Source: Sphagnum compactum (taxonomy: Eukaryota; Bryophyta; Sphagnopsida; Sphagnales). From it: 64,000 nucleotides of DNA. This document shows positions 12,375 to 22,651 of this stretch, one piece after another. The position numbers and the translations under genes are program-made. The stretch covers positions 27,270,213 through 27,334,212 of the forward strand of contig OZ234493.1 in the NCBI GenBank assembly GCA_965153455.1. Reading direction: 5' to 3'. The notes below the pieces were generated by a model that was not told the DNA's origin, did no database searches, and was given only the letters and a program-made list of their open reading frames with translations. Numbering within the stretch: position 1 is the stretch's first letter; the number at the start of each line of letters is the position of its first letter.

Positions 12375-12845
12375 ATCATTACCATTTATAAATGCTGAAA
12401 TTTCACAAAATGATGTCAATTGCAGACCATGAGAACAAACACATGATCCTGATGATGCTAATGCAATCAAGTTTTTCCAAATACCATTTGGAAACAAAAA
12501 ACCATGATAATGAACACATGATGATTATGGAAGTATGTTAGCAAAAATCAACTACAAAACATAAGACCATGACAACAAACACAAGTTGATGATGATGCAA
12601 TTGCATTTCCAAATACCAATTGCAAAACATAAGAGCATGATGATAGTACAGTATGATGATGATGCATCGCATTTTGAAATATTATTTATGAAACAAAAAA
12701 TTATGTTGACAATACACATGATGTGCTTTATAAATTCTAAATACCAATTGCAAAGAAAAAGACCAAGCTAACAATATATGATGATGATGCATTTGTGTTT
12801 CCAAATACCAAGTGCAAAACTAAAGACAATGATAATAAACAGATG
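12375..12845 (+). repeat. Degenerate tandem array of a roughly 65-bp unit rich in GATGATG
   Basis: The unit reads approximately 'gatgatgatgca', 'tttccaaataccaatt', 'gcaaaacataagacc', 'atgacaacaaacac'. Recognisable units begin near 12465, 12595, 12660, 12725 and 12785, with more diverged ones before. The same motif combination appears at 30300-30480 and 30800-30880. It behaves as a dispersed satellite-like family and is non-coding. Confidence 0.7.
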
Positions 12846-13872
12846 AGAGATCCTCCTGGCTTTATTGCAGCACTTGCACAAAAAGCACGTCTTCATTTTT
12901 GTTGCAATCCAGATTTAGTCAAGATATGTAAAAATCCGGATTGCAGACAATTGAGTTCAGAGCAGATAGATCTGGAGTTTTTCTTATCGGAGCTGAAATC
13001 ACCAACTAATGTTCTGATGGAAGCTCTTGTGTGATGGAAGCTGGCTGGCTGGCTGGTGGTGAAAGCCTCAGAAAGCTCTTAGGTGAAAGAGGATGCAATA
13101 CAAACTGATGCGTTCACTTGGGTCACTGAAGTTGTGAAGCTTTCAAAACAGTTCAAGATCTCCTCTGTTTTGTAGTGTACTTGGGGCATTGGAATCAGCA
13201 GCAAGTGATTCTCATTGCTGCATTGCTGATGCCAATCAATACCCCGATTACTGCTTCCTTGATATTGTTGCAATTGTCTCCTTGCACTCGCCCTTCTTTG
13301 AGGCTGAGAAGGGCTGAGCACCCTATCCTCAACAGGCACATTTAGCTGCTTGGCTATGGCCAGAACAATCTTACACACAAAACTCCACGACATGAACACA
13401 CAGAACTAAACTGAGGGTATTTTACTCTGCACTTCCTCCCCATAAAAAGGAAGATGAGAAGCTCAAGGAACTCGACCACCTCCAATAGCCATTATTCAAT
13501 ATCACTGGAACCCTAATAACTGTAGAATGCAAATCTCCCAGTACCTACTTGGCTCAAGGTTTCTTCAGGAATGTTCTGTGGCCCAACAAAGACGTGTACG
13601 ACGGGCTTGGATCTTCTTCTCCGACACCCATCTGAGAGCATCATCAGCAAGAGCTTCCTCTATTAGTGTTTGGGTCATCGTCCAACCGCAGAATATGAAG
13701 CTCGTACAGTATTCTTCTCCAAGTCCATGTTGTCGATCGACTCGTGATCTCTGACAAATTCGATGATCAACTTCTCATCAGTCGTGTGTGCCATCAGCCT
13801 ACACGGTCGTAGTGCTCTTCTTATCCATGCATTTGCTGTTGGTGGTGTGTTGCACCAGCTGCACAGAGTGGA
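12846..13872. other. Unassigned region with a possible exon-like frame
   Basis: The + frame at 12795-13034 leaves the satellite array and encodes a balanced, non-repetitive stretch ('RDPPGFIAALAQKARLHF' onwards, with 'NPDL' and 'NPDC'). It ends at a stop and then a (GGCT)n patch. I do not recognise the protein and see no clear partner exons. It may be a captured gene fragment or chance. A - frame at 13079-13399 is equally unassigned. Confidence 0.3.
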
Positions 13873-14036
13873 GATGTTGCACGCTCTTCTTCAGTCCTCC
13901 ATCGCGGCAACTCGCCGTGGTACAACACCTCTCCTTTCTGTTTCACCATTGGCGGATGTTGCACGCTCTTCTTCAGTCCTCCATCGCGGCAACTCGCCGT
14001 GGTACAACACCTCTCCTTTCTGTTTCACCATTGGCG
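13873..14036 (+). repeat. Perfect 82-bp tandem duplication
   Basis: Bases 13873-13954 are repeated identically at 13955-14036, starting 'gatgttgcacgctcttct' and ending 'caccattggcg'. The absence of any difference implies a recent event or an assembly artefact. As 82 is not a multiple of three, any reading frame through it would shift between copies. Confidence 0.9.
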
Positions 14037-14343
14037 GAGTGCATACATTTTTCTTTTTGCAGGCGTCCCCTCTTCTTCATCTGGTAAAGCAGAGCAAAGC
14101 AAAGAACCGCTGCATGCTCTCTCATGTTCTTGGACAGGTTTAGGGTCTTGCTTGTGGTGTAGGGTTTTAGGGTTTACGGTGGTGGTGTAGGGAGAAATGT
14201 ATCAAGCAAAGTTCTTGTTGGTTCAAGTCCTACCACTCAGACATCTGCACAACAAATCTACCCTACCCATGTGTTTGAAGAGGCGATCTTTTTTGTCGCC
14301 TGCATCTGTCTTTGCAAGCACAAATTGACCAATGTGATAAAAG
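14037..14343. other. Spacer before the dispersed element
   Basis: Two TTTAGGG-like strings occur near 14157-14176 but do not form a telomeric array. No gene was recognised. Confidence 0.35.
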
Positions 14344-14770
14344 ATGAAGGAAGGTAGTTTGTTTTGTTTTGTAGTTATGAGATCCACTGAACTGGGATAC
14401 TTCAGATAGTGTTCTTAATCTTTGGAAAGCTCTCGACGAGGAGGGGTGCACGGGCTTAGTTCCATGACATTTGGACTTGTGGTGCAAAAGTTCTTGAATA
14501 TTGAATGATTTCTTCACTGAAAATTAAATTAAATAGTAGCTGAAAATTTCGGAGGAATTGGAATGTGCCTTTGGTGTTGTTGGAAAGATCTTGATGAGCA
14601 GGATTAAATGGAATTTATTTGGTAAGATTTGGATTCAGAATGTGGGAGATATTGATTTTAAAGTAATTTCTGCCGCTGAAAATTCAAATAAATTCCCAAA
14701 AACCAGGTTTTGGAAGGAAAAATTGGTTGAGGACGTGGTAACACTTGGGCCAAGGCACAGGCCACACTAG
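14344..14770 (+). mobile_element. Dispersed element, copy 1, with Helitron-like CTAG end
   Basis: This copy matches 59811-60155 in the same orientation. Identity begins at 'atgaaggaaggtagtttg' and both copies stop exactly at 'ggccacactag', after which the flanks differ. Before the end, GGCC..GGCC can pair as a short hairpin, and the last four bases are CTAG followed by T. These are the hallmarks of a Helitron 3' end. This copy carries about 70 more bases before the terminus than the other. A clear 5' TC end was not found, so the left edge may be truncated. It is non-coding. Confidence 0.65.
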
Positions 14771-14853
14771 TAGTTATTAAGAAAGAAGGGAGATAGTTAT
14801 TAAAAAATGAATGGGATAATAAAGTTTTTTTCGCATGACTTTTCGCATTCCAA

Positions 14854-15395
14854 TCCTATATATATTAATTGCCTTGTTTGTCCGTCTGTCTGTGACCACT
14901 GGACGCAGAGAAAAGTGAGGGGAAAAAGATAAGAGACAGGATCGAGCATCGGTCGACGACCATAGGATGGAGAGCTTTCGGCGAAGAGAAAAATGTACGC
15001 AGCAATAAAAAGCGTATGGGTGTTAAAATCATTGGCAAATTCATCATTGGCAAAAATATAAAAATAAAAATAAAATATCAACGTAGCTGACAGAAAGTCT
15101 GTCCGTCTGTCTGTGACCACTGGACGTAGAGAAAAGTGATGGGAAAAAGATAAGATACAGGATCGAGCACCGGTCGACAATCGTAGGATGGAGAGCTTTC
15201 GACGAAAAGAAAAATGTACACAACAGTAAAAAGCGCATGGGTGAAAGGGGGGGGGGGATCAATGGGTTAAAAAATCGAAGTGGAAAATGCGAAGGACAAG
15301 GGAGAGGTCGACGGGGTAAAAAATCGAAGTGGGCAATGGGAAGGACCGGGCGAGGGGGAGCTCAACGGGTGCATTATGCACCGGGTTCACACTAG
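14854..15395 (+). mobile_element. Complete non-autonomous Helitron (542 bp)
   Basis: The left end is TC after an A ('a|tcctatatatattaatt', 14853-14871). The right end is a hairpin (stem GGTGCA, loop TTA, stem TGCACC, about 15368-15382), then 'gggttcacactag' with CTAG ending at 15395 and T next. This is the A|TC..CTRR|T layout of Helitrons. The last 29 bases resemble the 3' end of the autonomous Helitron at 17458 (- strand), suggesting that Rep could have mobilised it. The interior holds a roughly 142-base direct repeat (about 14880-15020 and 15100-15241) with few differences, beginning 'ccgtctgtctgtgaccact', and a shorter duplicated 'taaaaaatcgaagtgg' near 15270 and 15320. There is no coding capacity. 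Confidence 0.8.
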
Positions 15396-15429
15396 TTAGT
15401 TGGAATTGACAATGAAGAACCCTCCGATA

Positions 15430-15485
15430 GAAACTGACCCTAGCTTAAACTTGGAACTAGAGGGGCTAAAGCTAGGGTCAGTTTC
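15430..15485. repeat. 17-bp perfect-stem hairpin
   Basis: 'gaaactgaccctagctt' (15430-15446) pairs perfectly with 'aagctagggtcagtttc' (15469-15485) around a 22-base loop. The left arm plus loop start ('tagcttaaacttggaacta') recurs near 30129-30149 without the perfect right arm. It could be the tip of a foldback transposon or a small-RNA precursor; neither is established. Confidence 0.65.
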
Positions 15486-17457
15486 CACTTTCTGAGCTCC
15501 ATCTGGGGTCAAATTTGAACCCACGCTCTCAGCGCATGTCTTGAGCCCACCCCCCTCATTTTGGAAACACTCACCCCCTCCCCCCATCCTTGAGACTTAT
15601 GCTCCACCAAACTTACCTTATTCTTGCACCCCTAGTTTATCTATTAAGAAAGGTAATTTGTTTGTTTCATTTGTTTACAATGTTGAGTTCTTCCTAGCCA
15701 CGGTGCCTCCAATTGGCACTGTTGGAAAGCTCACAATGAGTAGGGTGCACTAAGGTGACTTTGTAAGGTTTCAACCAATGTTGGTTGGTTTGAAAGTTTT
15801 CGATAGGGTTAGGTTCGGATTTAGGTTCTACATGGACTGGAACCAATCTTAGAACCGGACCCAATGGGTTTACATGGACATGACCTGATGGGTCTCAAGG
15901 GTTTTTTAAAAAATCAGGTTTGGGTCATGGGCTCAATTAGGAGCTAGGGTTTTAGGTTTAGATAGTTCTAGGGGTTTTTTATTATAGTGTCCTATGACTA
16001 AGTTCTAGGGTTGTAGGTCCTAGACTTAAGCTTGAATATGTAAGTGCATCTTCAATGAGAGCACTAAAATGATCTTTACATAAATATGTTCTGATGGCCT
16101 CCAGATTCTTATGTTGAATAGAGACTCGAATAGGACCCATGTGGGTAGAGACCATCGTTGATTAATTGTTCTCTTTATTGTTCCCTATTGCTACTCTTGG
16201 GAACATGTTAGGGAATACTTTGAGACCGTTGGGAGCTTAGTGGAAAGTTAAGAGGATGCTAAAATCCTAAAGCATAGGCGCTTTTTTTTCTTTGTATTTT
16301 TTAGACCCTCACTGGGGCGAATATGGCTCAAATTACAGCATAGCAAATTATGTTGATGGAATGTACCCGCCATGCTGGCAAAGTAACTTCCACTTGCCGG
16401 AAGTTACACTCCGGGCTGCTTTTTTTTTGTTTTTAATTTTAATTTTTATAATTTAAATTCTCATTCCTTTTTTTAAAAAACTTTTACTTTTTCTCTTTTT
16501 TTGTTTCTTTTTCTTTACTAGACTCTGATTTTTTTTAAACAGAAATTTATTCAAATTGTGACAGTACATTCAAAGCAAATTCCTACAAAAATGAAAATCA
16601 GAATTCCTTTAATTTGAAAATAGAAAAATCAAATAACTAAAACAAACCCAAGGTCAAAAAAAAAAGAGAGAATCTTGCTATTTTCCAAAGTATTATGATA
16701 CTTACACAAAAAAGGACTCATAGAAGGACTTTGGATCAAAACATTCAATGTCTCTATCTGGATTCCACTCCACCAATCCCAAAAACCCAAAGCAACGTTC
16801 CCAAAAATCATCTCAGAAAACCCAAGGCACCACTCTCAGAAAACGTCCCAAAAGCCCTACCATCAACCATCACCCAAAGCAATGTCCCAGAAAACCTCAT
16901 CAGCCATCACTAAAGGCAATGTTCCCATTGATAAACCATCACCACTACAATATTGCAAAACATCCAACATTGATCTCTCTACAACCCCAAAAACCCAACC
17001 CTTCAACATCTTCATGAAATCCAGAATTTTAGCTTGAGTTATCATCCTATCCACATTCTCCCCTAGACCTTTATTATGCAAGTATTACAACAAGTAAAGA
17101 CACTCATGCGTAACAAAAAAAGTTCAAAAGTTTTTTGTAGGATTACAAAAACTATCAAAAAAGTTGAAAAAGTACTTTACAGAAACAAAGATTATCCTAC
17201 TTATCAACTACATTTGGTGGCATTAAGCCAGGGATAAACTTTGGATCTATGACATAGTTAATGGTAATAAGACAGTTCTAAAAATGGCTGAAGATGTGGT
17301 TAGTTGCTTTGTGGACATTGATAGTTTAAAATGGAGGGCGAGAATGCATGGCTTGTATTCTATCATTGTATTTGGGTAGCTCTTTTTCAAACAAGTCATT
17401 CCAAAAATTGTTTTCAAGGTCAATGTCGAATTCACTTGATTTTGGATCTGAGACCTA
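15486..17457. other. Intergenic DNA with T-rich tracts
   Basis: Nothing coding was recognised. A 9-bp stem (gtaacttcc at 16383-16391 with ggaagttac at 16399-16407) is followed by a T-run. Repeated 'ccatcac' and 'ccaaaagc/ccaaagc' motifs at 16775-16960 form a weak, irregular repeat. Confidence 0.4.
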
Positions 17458-17467
17458 CTAGTTTGAA

Positions 17468-17487
17468 CCCCGTGCCTAATGCACAGG
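17468..17487 (-). other. Helitron 3' terminal hairpin
   Basis: Read on the - strand, GTGC and GCAC arms flank ATTAG, with further C/G pairs outside. It lies 10 bases from the terminal CTAG. This subterminal palindrome is the usual Helitron replication-termination signal. It matches the hairpin at 15368-15382 in nearly every position. Confidence 0.8.
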
Positions 17488-17532
17488 TGTGTGTGTATTT
17501 GACGGTACATATTACCAAATTACAACTACAAA

Positions 17533-20500
17533 CTACATTTCCAAAACCTCTCTATATACCACATTCTGCATGTATCCATCAGGACCATGGCCGTTGAAAA
17601 TCTTGATGTTTGCACTGCTTGTGACCCGTGAGATAGCAACATACAGCTGACCATGGGAAAAGACCGGAGACGGCAAATATACCCCAACGTTGTTCAATGT
17701 CTGACCTTGACTCTTGTTGATTGTCATCGCAAATGCCCACTCGGACAAGAAATTGACGATGACCCAAAACAAATGGCCAATTAGTCCCGGAGGAGGACAT
17801 GATGATGCGGGGTATGAACACACATTTATCGACATTATTACCTGTGATGATCTTCGCTTCAATGACACGTTGACCCAATCTCTTGACAATCAACCTCGTA
17901 CCATTGCACAATCCTATTGATTGATTGAGATTGCGCAACAAAAGGATTGGCACGCCCACTTTGAGTTCCAGCTTATGATTTGCAATACCGCTGAATTGCA
18001 AAGTGTTTAAAAATTCCACCAAATACAATGAATCCATTGAAACTCCTGCAGTAGCACCTGCACCTTCTTCTATCGGAGCCAAAGAATCTGCACTCAGGTA
18101 TGTGTGCAATTCTTTAGATAGCGATTCAAGAATTGCATTGTTGACTTCATCAACGTCAGTATTTTTGGGGGCCATAATGATCCGTTGCATAAGATACATG
18201 GCTTCTCCAGAGTGGCGTTGGTGATCCAGATAGATGGTTCGGATTAATCCTCTTAAACTACAATCTTTTGTTGGCAGCCTCATATGGGACGGAATCTTGA
18301 TCCAATCTGGATCGACACCTTTGTTTTTTGCAATGGCAGGAAGACTGCCGTCTCCAACATTCAACACCCATTTGGCAAACTTTTGCTACTTTTCAGAATT
18401 GGCTGGCATGACTCGCATGTTGATATGAAGACGAAGATTTGTAACAGCTACCAAAGATGCGATCGAGGCAACGAAGCACTGACAATGTCTTCTCGTCCTC
18501 CCTTTGGAACAACAGGCAGGATCTGTCGACAATCCCCACCAAGGACCACGGTTTTCCCACCAAAGATCTTTTCAGTTGCCTGTGCATCATCCAATTGCAT
18601 CAAATCACGCAAGGTCCAATCAACAACTTCGAAAGCTCGATGATGCATCATCGGTGCCTCATCCCAAATGATCAGATCAGCTTTACGCACCAACTCGGCC
18701 ACTTTCATTTGTTGTGTGATGTTGCAAGTCGACTCATCGTGCAGATCAATCGGAATCTTGAATCTTGAATGGGCGGTTCTGCCGCCCAGAAGTAGCAAAG
18801 ATGCAATTCCTGATGAGGCAACTGCAAGCACGATTTTGCCTTGCCCTCGTAGACGGGATAGAAGCGTTGTCCAAACAAATGTTTTGCCGGTTCCACCACT
18901 GCCATACACAAAGAACAGTTTGCCATCTTTGTTTGTCACGGCATTCAAAATAGTTTTGTATGTGCTACGCTGATCATCATTGAGCCTATCTTTTGCATCG
19001 TCAGCATCTGTGGTCAATGAATGTTGATCGTAAGCTAGCTCTTCTTGGACCAATCGGTTTCCTCCATGAACAGGAGGGACGTAATTAGACTTGGGAAGCA
19101 TTGGAAAATCTTCTAGGCGGTGTTCGTTACGGATGAGAACCTGATCGATCTGATACAATGCACGATCCTTTAGCGCATCCTCAAAAAGGGTAATAGTTGG
19201 ATCATCACGTTCGCGGCGTGTCATTGCCTCAATGTCATCACTCAAAGACTCCCAATGTGCATCCCATAGCTGTCTGGGATTCGTCACCTCACAAAACATC
19301 AGCATGGAGGCAAACATGTCACGTAGCTATCGTCCTGAGGCCCAAAGAGCGGCTTTTTCCAAGGCTTGATGCCATTCATTGTCGTCTGCCAGCAAACCCA
19401 TTGCAATGCATGCATCTTTGAATGTGTTGTGTTCTGTGCCATCCACTGTCCGCAAATGCTTGTAGGATGTGGCACCTTTGACGTAGTTCAACAGCATCCG
19501 CAAATAATAACGTTCACCCGATGTCGGGTGTGCATAATACATGTGACCAATGGCAAAGCCTCTCTTGTGCATTGTCCATCGCTTCAACTTCCGATTCCAC
19601 ACCCATTGCTGAGGGAATTGATCAAACGTAAGGCTTCGTGCAGCTTCCGATTCTTGGTTTATTTTGAACCATTTTGTCAGCATCGTTCTGGAAATGGCTG
19701 ACTATGTTGCCACTTCCTACACATCATCATCATCATCGAACAACACCATTTGTTGATTAGGCAAATGGTATTGCAGATGCTCAACGGCAAGAAACCGCTC
19801 ATGCATATCAAACTTGAAGATGCGCCACGTTGTTTCTAATGCAGATACATAGCGACAATCAAGATATTTTTTAATTTCATCGGCTTCGACCACATTCCTT
19901 TCGGTGGCATTGTCGCTCTGGCATGAGATCTCAATAGTTGCACAATCATGTCCTTTGTAAACGTACTTCAATAGATACTTGACTGCATGAATGTTGGTGC
20001 AAACCTCAACATTGATGTGCGCATCGTATTTGGTCGACAAATAGACATTGTGCGGTACCACCCAACGATTGTCCAATTCAACGCCGTGAACCAAAACTAT
20101 GCGCCCCGTATCTCTGCATCGATAACTAAAATATCCGTTTACATCCGTCACCGTCTCGGATTGGAACTTGCGTGGATATTTTTTTTGCATTTGCCATCTT
20201 CCATGCATGGGGCATTTGGAAACACAACTTCACATGGACCATGCATCATGCATCTGGAAATCGTCTCGTGGGCCAACTTGTTTGTCTCTGAATTTGGAAG
20301 TTCAGCATTGATCATGCGATCTACATCGTCGATCATGTGTGGCTTGCAGTCTTTGGCAAAGAAGATGAGAATATGTGCATGTGTAGCCCACGCTTTTGAA
20401 ACTCAATGACATAGATTCCCGCAATCATGCGTCCCATAATATGCTTCTTGTGAATGTCATTGATCAACTCTTGCAGCTTGATTTTGAACACTCAGGTTAC

Positions 20501-22200
20501 CAAATCCGGTCGATCTTGAGGTCGATGTCTGGGCAGCAGCTGTCTTTTGATCTCAGGCCATTGGGGATTGCAAGTGAATGTAACAAACGCATCTAGGCAA
20601 CGAGCCCATCTGCAGATTGCCATGGCATCTTAATAATTCTTAACCATGTGACGTGGGCCTCCTGTGAAAGAAGATGGCAGAATGATCCTTTGTCCGATGG
20701 CAACAGCGCTATTGTCACCTGCAGCGATGGCGTGCTGAAGGCTTTGATAGAGATCTACACGGAGCTTTTTCTGATCCAGGTGCAGATACCTCAAGTGGTT
20801 TTGTTCGACAATTGCATAAGCATCCACAATGTATTGTTGCCTCAATCGGTCACCCCGAAGTAACGCAATGCCATCAGTGTCTTGATGTTGAAGTCAATAA
20901 CCGTAAAATTCGGCCATTATCACATTACGATGTTTTCTATGATGCTCAGATTTTTCCGCATGGTCTTCATTCAAATCCGCATCAGCATCCTGCAAAACAA
21001 CACCATTGAACGGAATATTCGGATGCCATCCATCCTCACCGTAAGGAAATAGCAACGAATAATGTAGAGCCATGTATCCCACATGTAGTTCAGAAATGCG
21101 CTGAAACGGGCCAGCTTGCTGAGCAATGACGACGTCACGCCTATCTACAGCCTCAGAACCATCTCCTACCATCAATGCAGCGACTTCGTCGGCCATCGGC
21201 ACATTGTATTCGCGAGCATCCTTTGTTCGAAAGGCAATGAGACGCAATTTCAAATCCGTGGGAACACCTTTTGTTGCCATCATATCCCTTACCAATTTGA
21301 ACACTTTGACATAGGGATTGATATTGTACATCATGGTCAACAACCGATCCAACGTCGTTGGATCAAGCAATGGCATAATGGCATGGCGGTTTTGACGTTC
21401 GCTCTCCGTATCATGAATGTACAACTGTGTAAATTGTGGACGTTGTCCTTCGGCAGGACACAGGGATTCGATTTTGTGATAAAACTCACCCTGAATGTGA
21501 AAGGAGTATGGTCCAGTGCCTCTTGTTGCCGACTCATCAACTTTGGCACCAAGCGAAGTGAATGCCAACACCGAATTGTACATGCGAATCTAATCTCAAA
21601 ATTTGACGGAACTTCTCTCTTTGCTGGTTAAAAGAACTTGCAGCTCTTGTGGTGTTGCAGGAAGACTTGGCAACAGAATTTTGCCATTCTTGCAACACAG
21701 ATAAAACTGTGGGTTACTGTTGTTTGACTTTGCCAATCGTTCTTTAATCCACATTTTTGCATCATAGAATCCACAAATTGTGTCCATTTCTTCACAATCC
21801 CATCATGTCGGGGTTGACGCGTCTTTATTTCTAGACAATTGCAATGTGTCATTGCCAAGAGAAGGTTGTGCACGTGTTGTTGCTTGTTGTACGATTCGCC
21901 ATTTTTTACGTAGACAATTACTTCGCTCTTATGGTGTTTCAGATGGCCCGGCCAACTCTATACGTTGCCTTTGGCATGCCGTTCTCTCTGCAGGCGATTG
22001 CAACGTTCATGTACAAATTTCGATGTGTTTTGATTGAATTTTGTTGGAGCATTAATATGTGGAACAGGATTTTCCAAAGAGTTAGTTTGCTCATCATTTT
22101 ACTGAGCTTCTAAGTGCTGCCGAAGGGTCGCCAAAGCTGCCAAAGCACTACCATGTTGTGCAATGAGTGCACACATACGTTTTTGTATGTCTTTGGGCAT
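17533..22200 (-). pseudogene. Helitron Rep/PIF1-like helicase pseudogene
   Basis: Translation of the - strand in shifting frames gives a long Helitron protein. It starts near 22200 ('[18 protein letters not shown]') and runs through 'WIKERLAKSNNSNPQFYLCC' (about 21700) and the conserved N-terminal domain at 21583-20894. The Rep region includes 'CNPQWPEI' (about 20550), 'EFQKRGLHMH' with the HUH-type H-M-H at 20375-20383, and 'KYDAHINVEVCTNIHAVKYL' (about 19970-20030). The helicase follows: Walker A 'GSGGTGKT' near 18890, 'LIIWDEAPMMH', and C-terminal '[17 protein letters not shown]' to 'YVAISRV'. Breaks are visible: an in-frame TGA at 20492-20494 where the family has Arg, a one-base deletion just after the H-M-H, further stops and shifts near 18440, and another near 17800. 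Most of the protein can be followed, so inactivation is moderately recent. Rep would nick and ligate element ends; PIF1-type helicase would unwind DNA. Confidence 0.9.
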
Positions 22201-22204
22201 TGTG

Positions 22205-22343
22205 GAGAATATATGTTAGGTTTGTTGCTAATATTGATATCAAAATCTTGGCGGGGGGGGGGGGGGGGTTTCTCCTGCATTCTTGTTTGCTTGTGCCGTA
22301 TTTCTCCTGGAAGTATTCTCACAGGCGTCATCACAACAACACG
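22205..22343 (+). repeat. Helitron-leader repeat, copy 1
   Basis: 'gagaatatatgtt' to 'caacaacacg' is repeated at 22520-22651 with about a dozen differences. Both copies contain 'atattgatatcaaaatctt' followed by a long G-run (22253-22268 here). This copy directly abuts the start codon end of the Helitron ORF, so it is probably the Helitron's 5' leader. Confidence 0.8.
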
Positions 22344-22387
22344 AGTAGCATCGATCGCGATGAAGTTTTCGTTCCCAAGAAGAAGAA

Positions 22388-22435
22388 GGAGATTGCTACT
22401 GCAACAGTAGGAGGATGGGGAGTCACATAATACCT
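22388..22435 (+). repeat. Orphan unit of the 76-bp minisatellite
   Basis: 'ggagattgctactgcaaca' and 'ggatggggagtcacata' reproduce most of one unit of the array at 24770-25300. The preceding 'ttttcgttcccaagaa' also recurs at about 23420, linking three places within 3 kb. Confidence 0.7.
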
Positions 22436-22519
22436 TCAACATCCACTGGGTTGGATCTTGATGATCATTCTCATGCTTCTGTTAGGATGGCCTCTCTATA
22501 ATCAGATAAAATACCCGCA

Positions 22520-22651
22520 GAGAATATATGTTGGGTTTGTTGCTGATATTGATATCAAAATCTTGGGGGGGGGGGGATTCTCCTGCACTCTTGTCTGTTG
22601 GTGCCGTATTTCTCTTGGAAGTATTCTCACAGGCGTCATCACAGCAACACG
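22520..22651 (+). repeat. Helitron-leader repeat, copy 2
   Basis: This is a direct repeat of 22205-22343 with a shorter G-run (22565-22576). It could come from a second truncated Helitron of the same family or a local duplication of the leader. Confidence 0.8.

Larger units (their letters stand above)
17458..22204 (-). mobile_element. Autonomous-type Helitron, decayed
   Basis: On the - strand the element ends at 17458 with CTAG followed by T, preceded by 'gggttcaaa' and a hairpin at 17468-17487 (GTGC..GCAC flanked by pairing C/G bases). It encodes a Rep/helicase pseudogene (17533-22200) in the expected order: N-terminal domain, Rep, helicase. The 5' TC end was not located. The sequence upstream of the ORF (22205 onwards) is duplicated nearby, so the leader may extend to about 22343 or further. 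The size, about 4.7 kb or more, is small but plausible for a plant Helitron. Confidence 0.85.

Noticed and set aside
12375-12845. Regularly spaced repeats considered as a CRISPR array
   Set aside because: Units are diverged, contiguous and lie in a plant nuclear context with introns; no unique spacers or cas genes.
14150-14180. TTTAGGG strings suggesting an interstitial telomere
   Set aside because: Only two imperfect copies; the same holds at 23027 and 59655.
13763-14190. Overlapping + frames of 60-126 residues
   Set aside because: They run through the 82-bp duplication in different phases and show no domain or splice pattern.
16383-16440. Hairpin followed by a T-run, resembling a bacterial terminator
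   Set aside because: The surrounding genes are eukaryotic and no transcription unit ends here.
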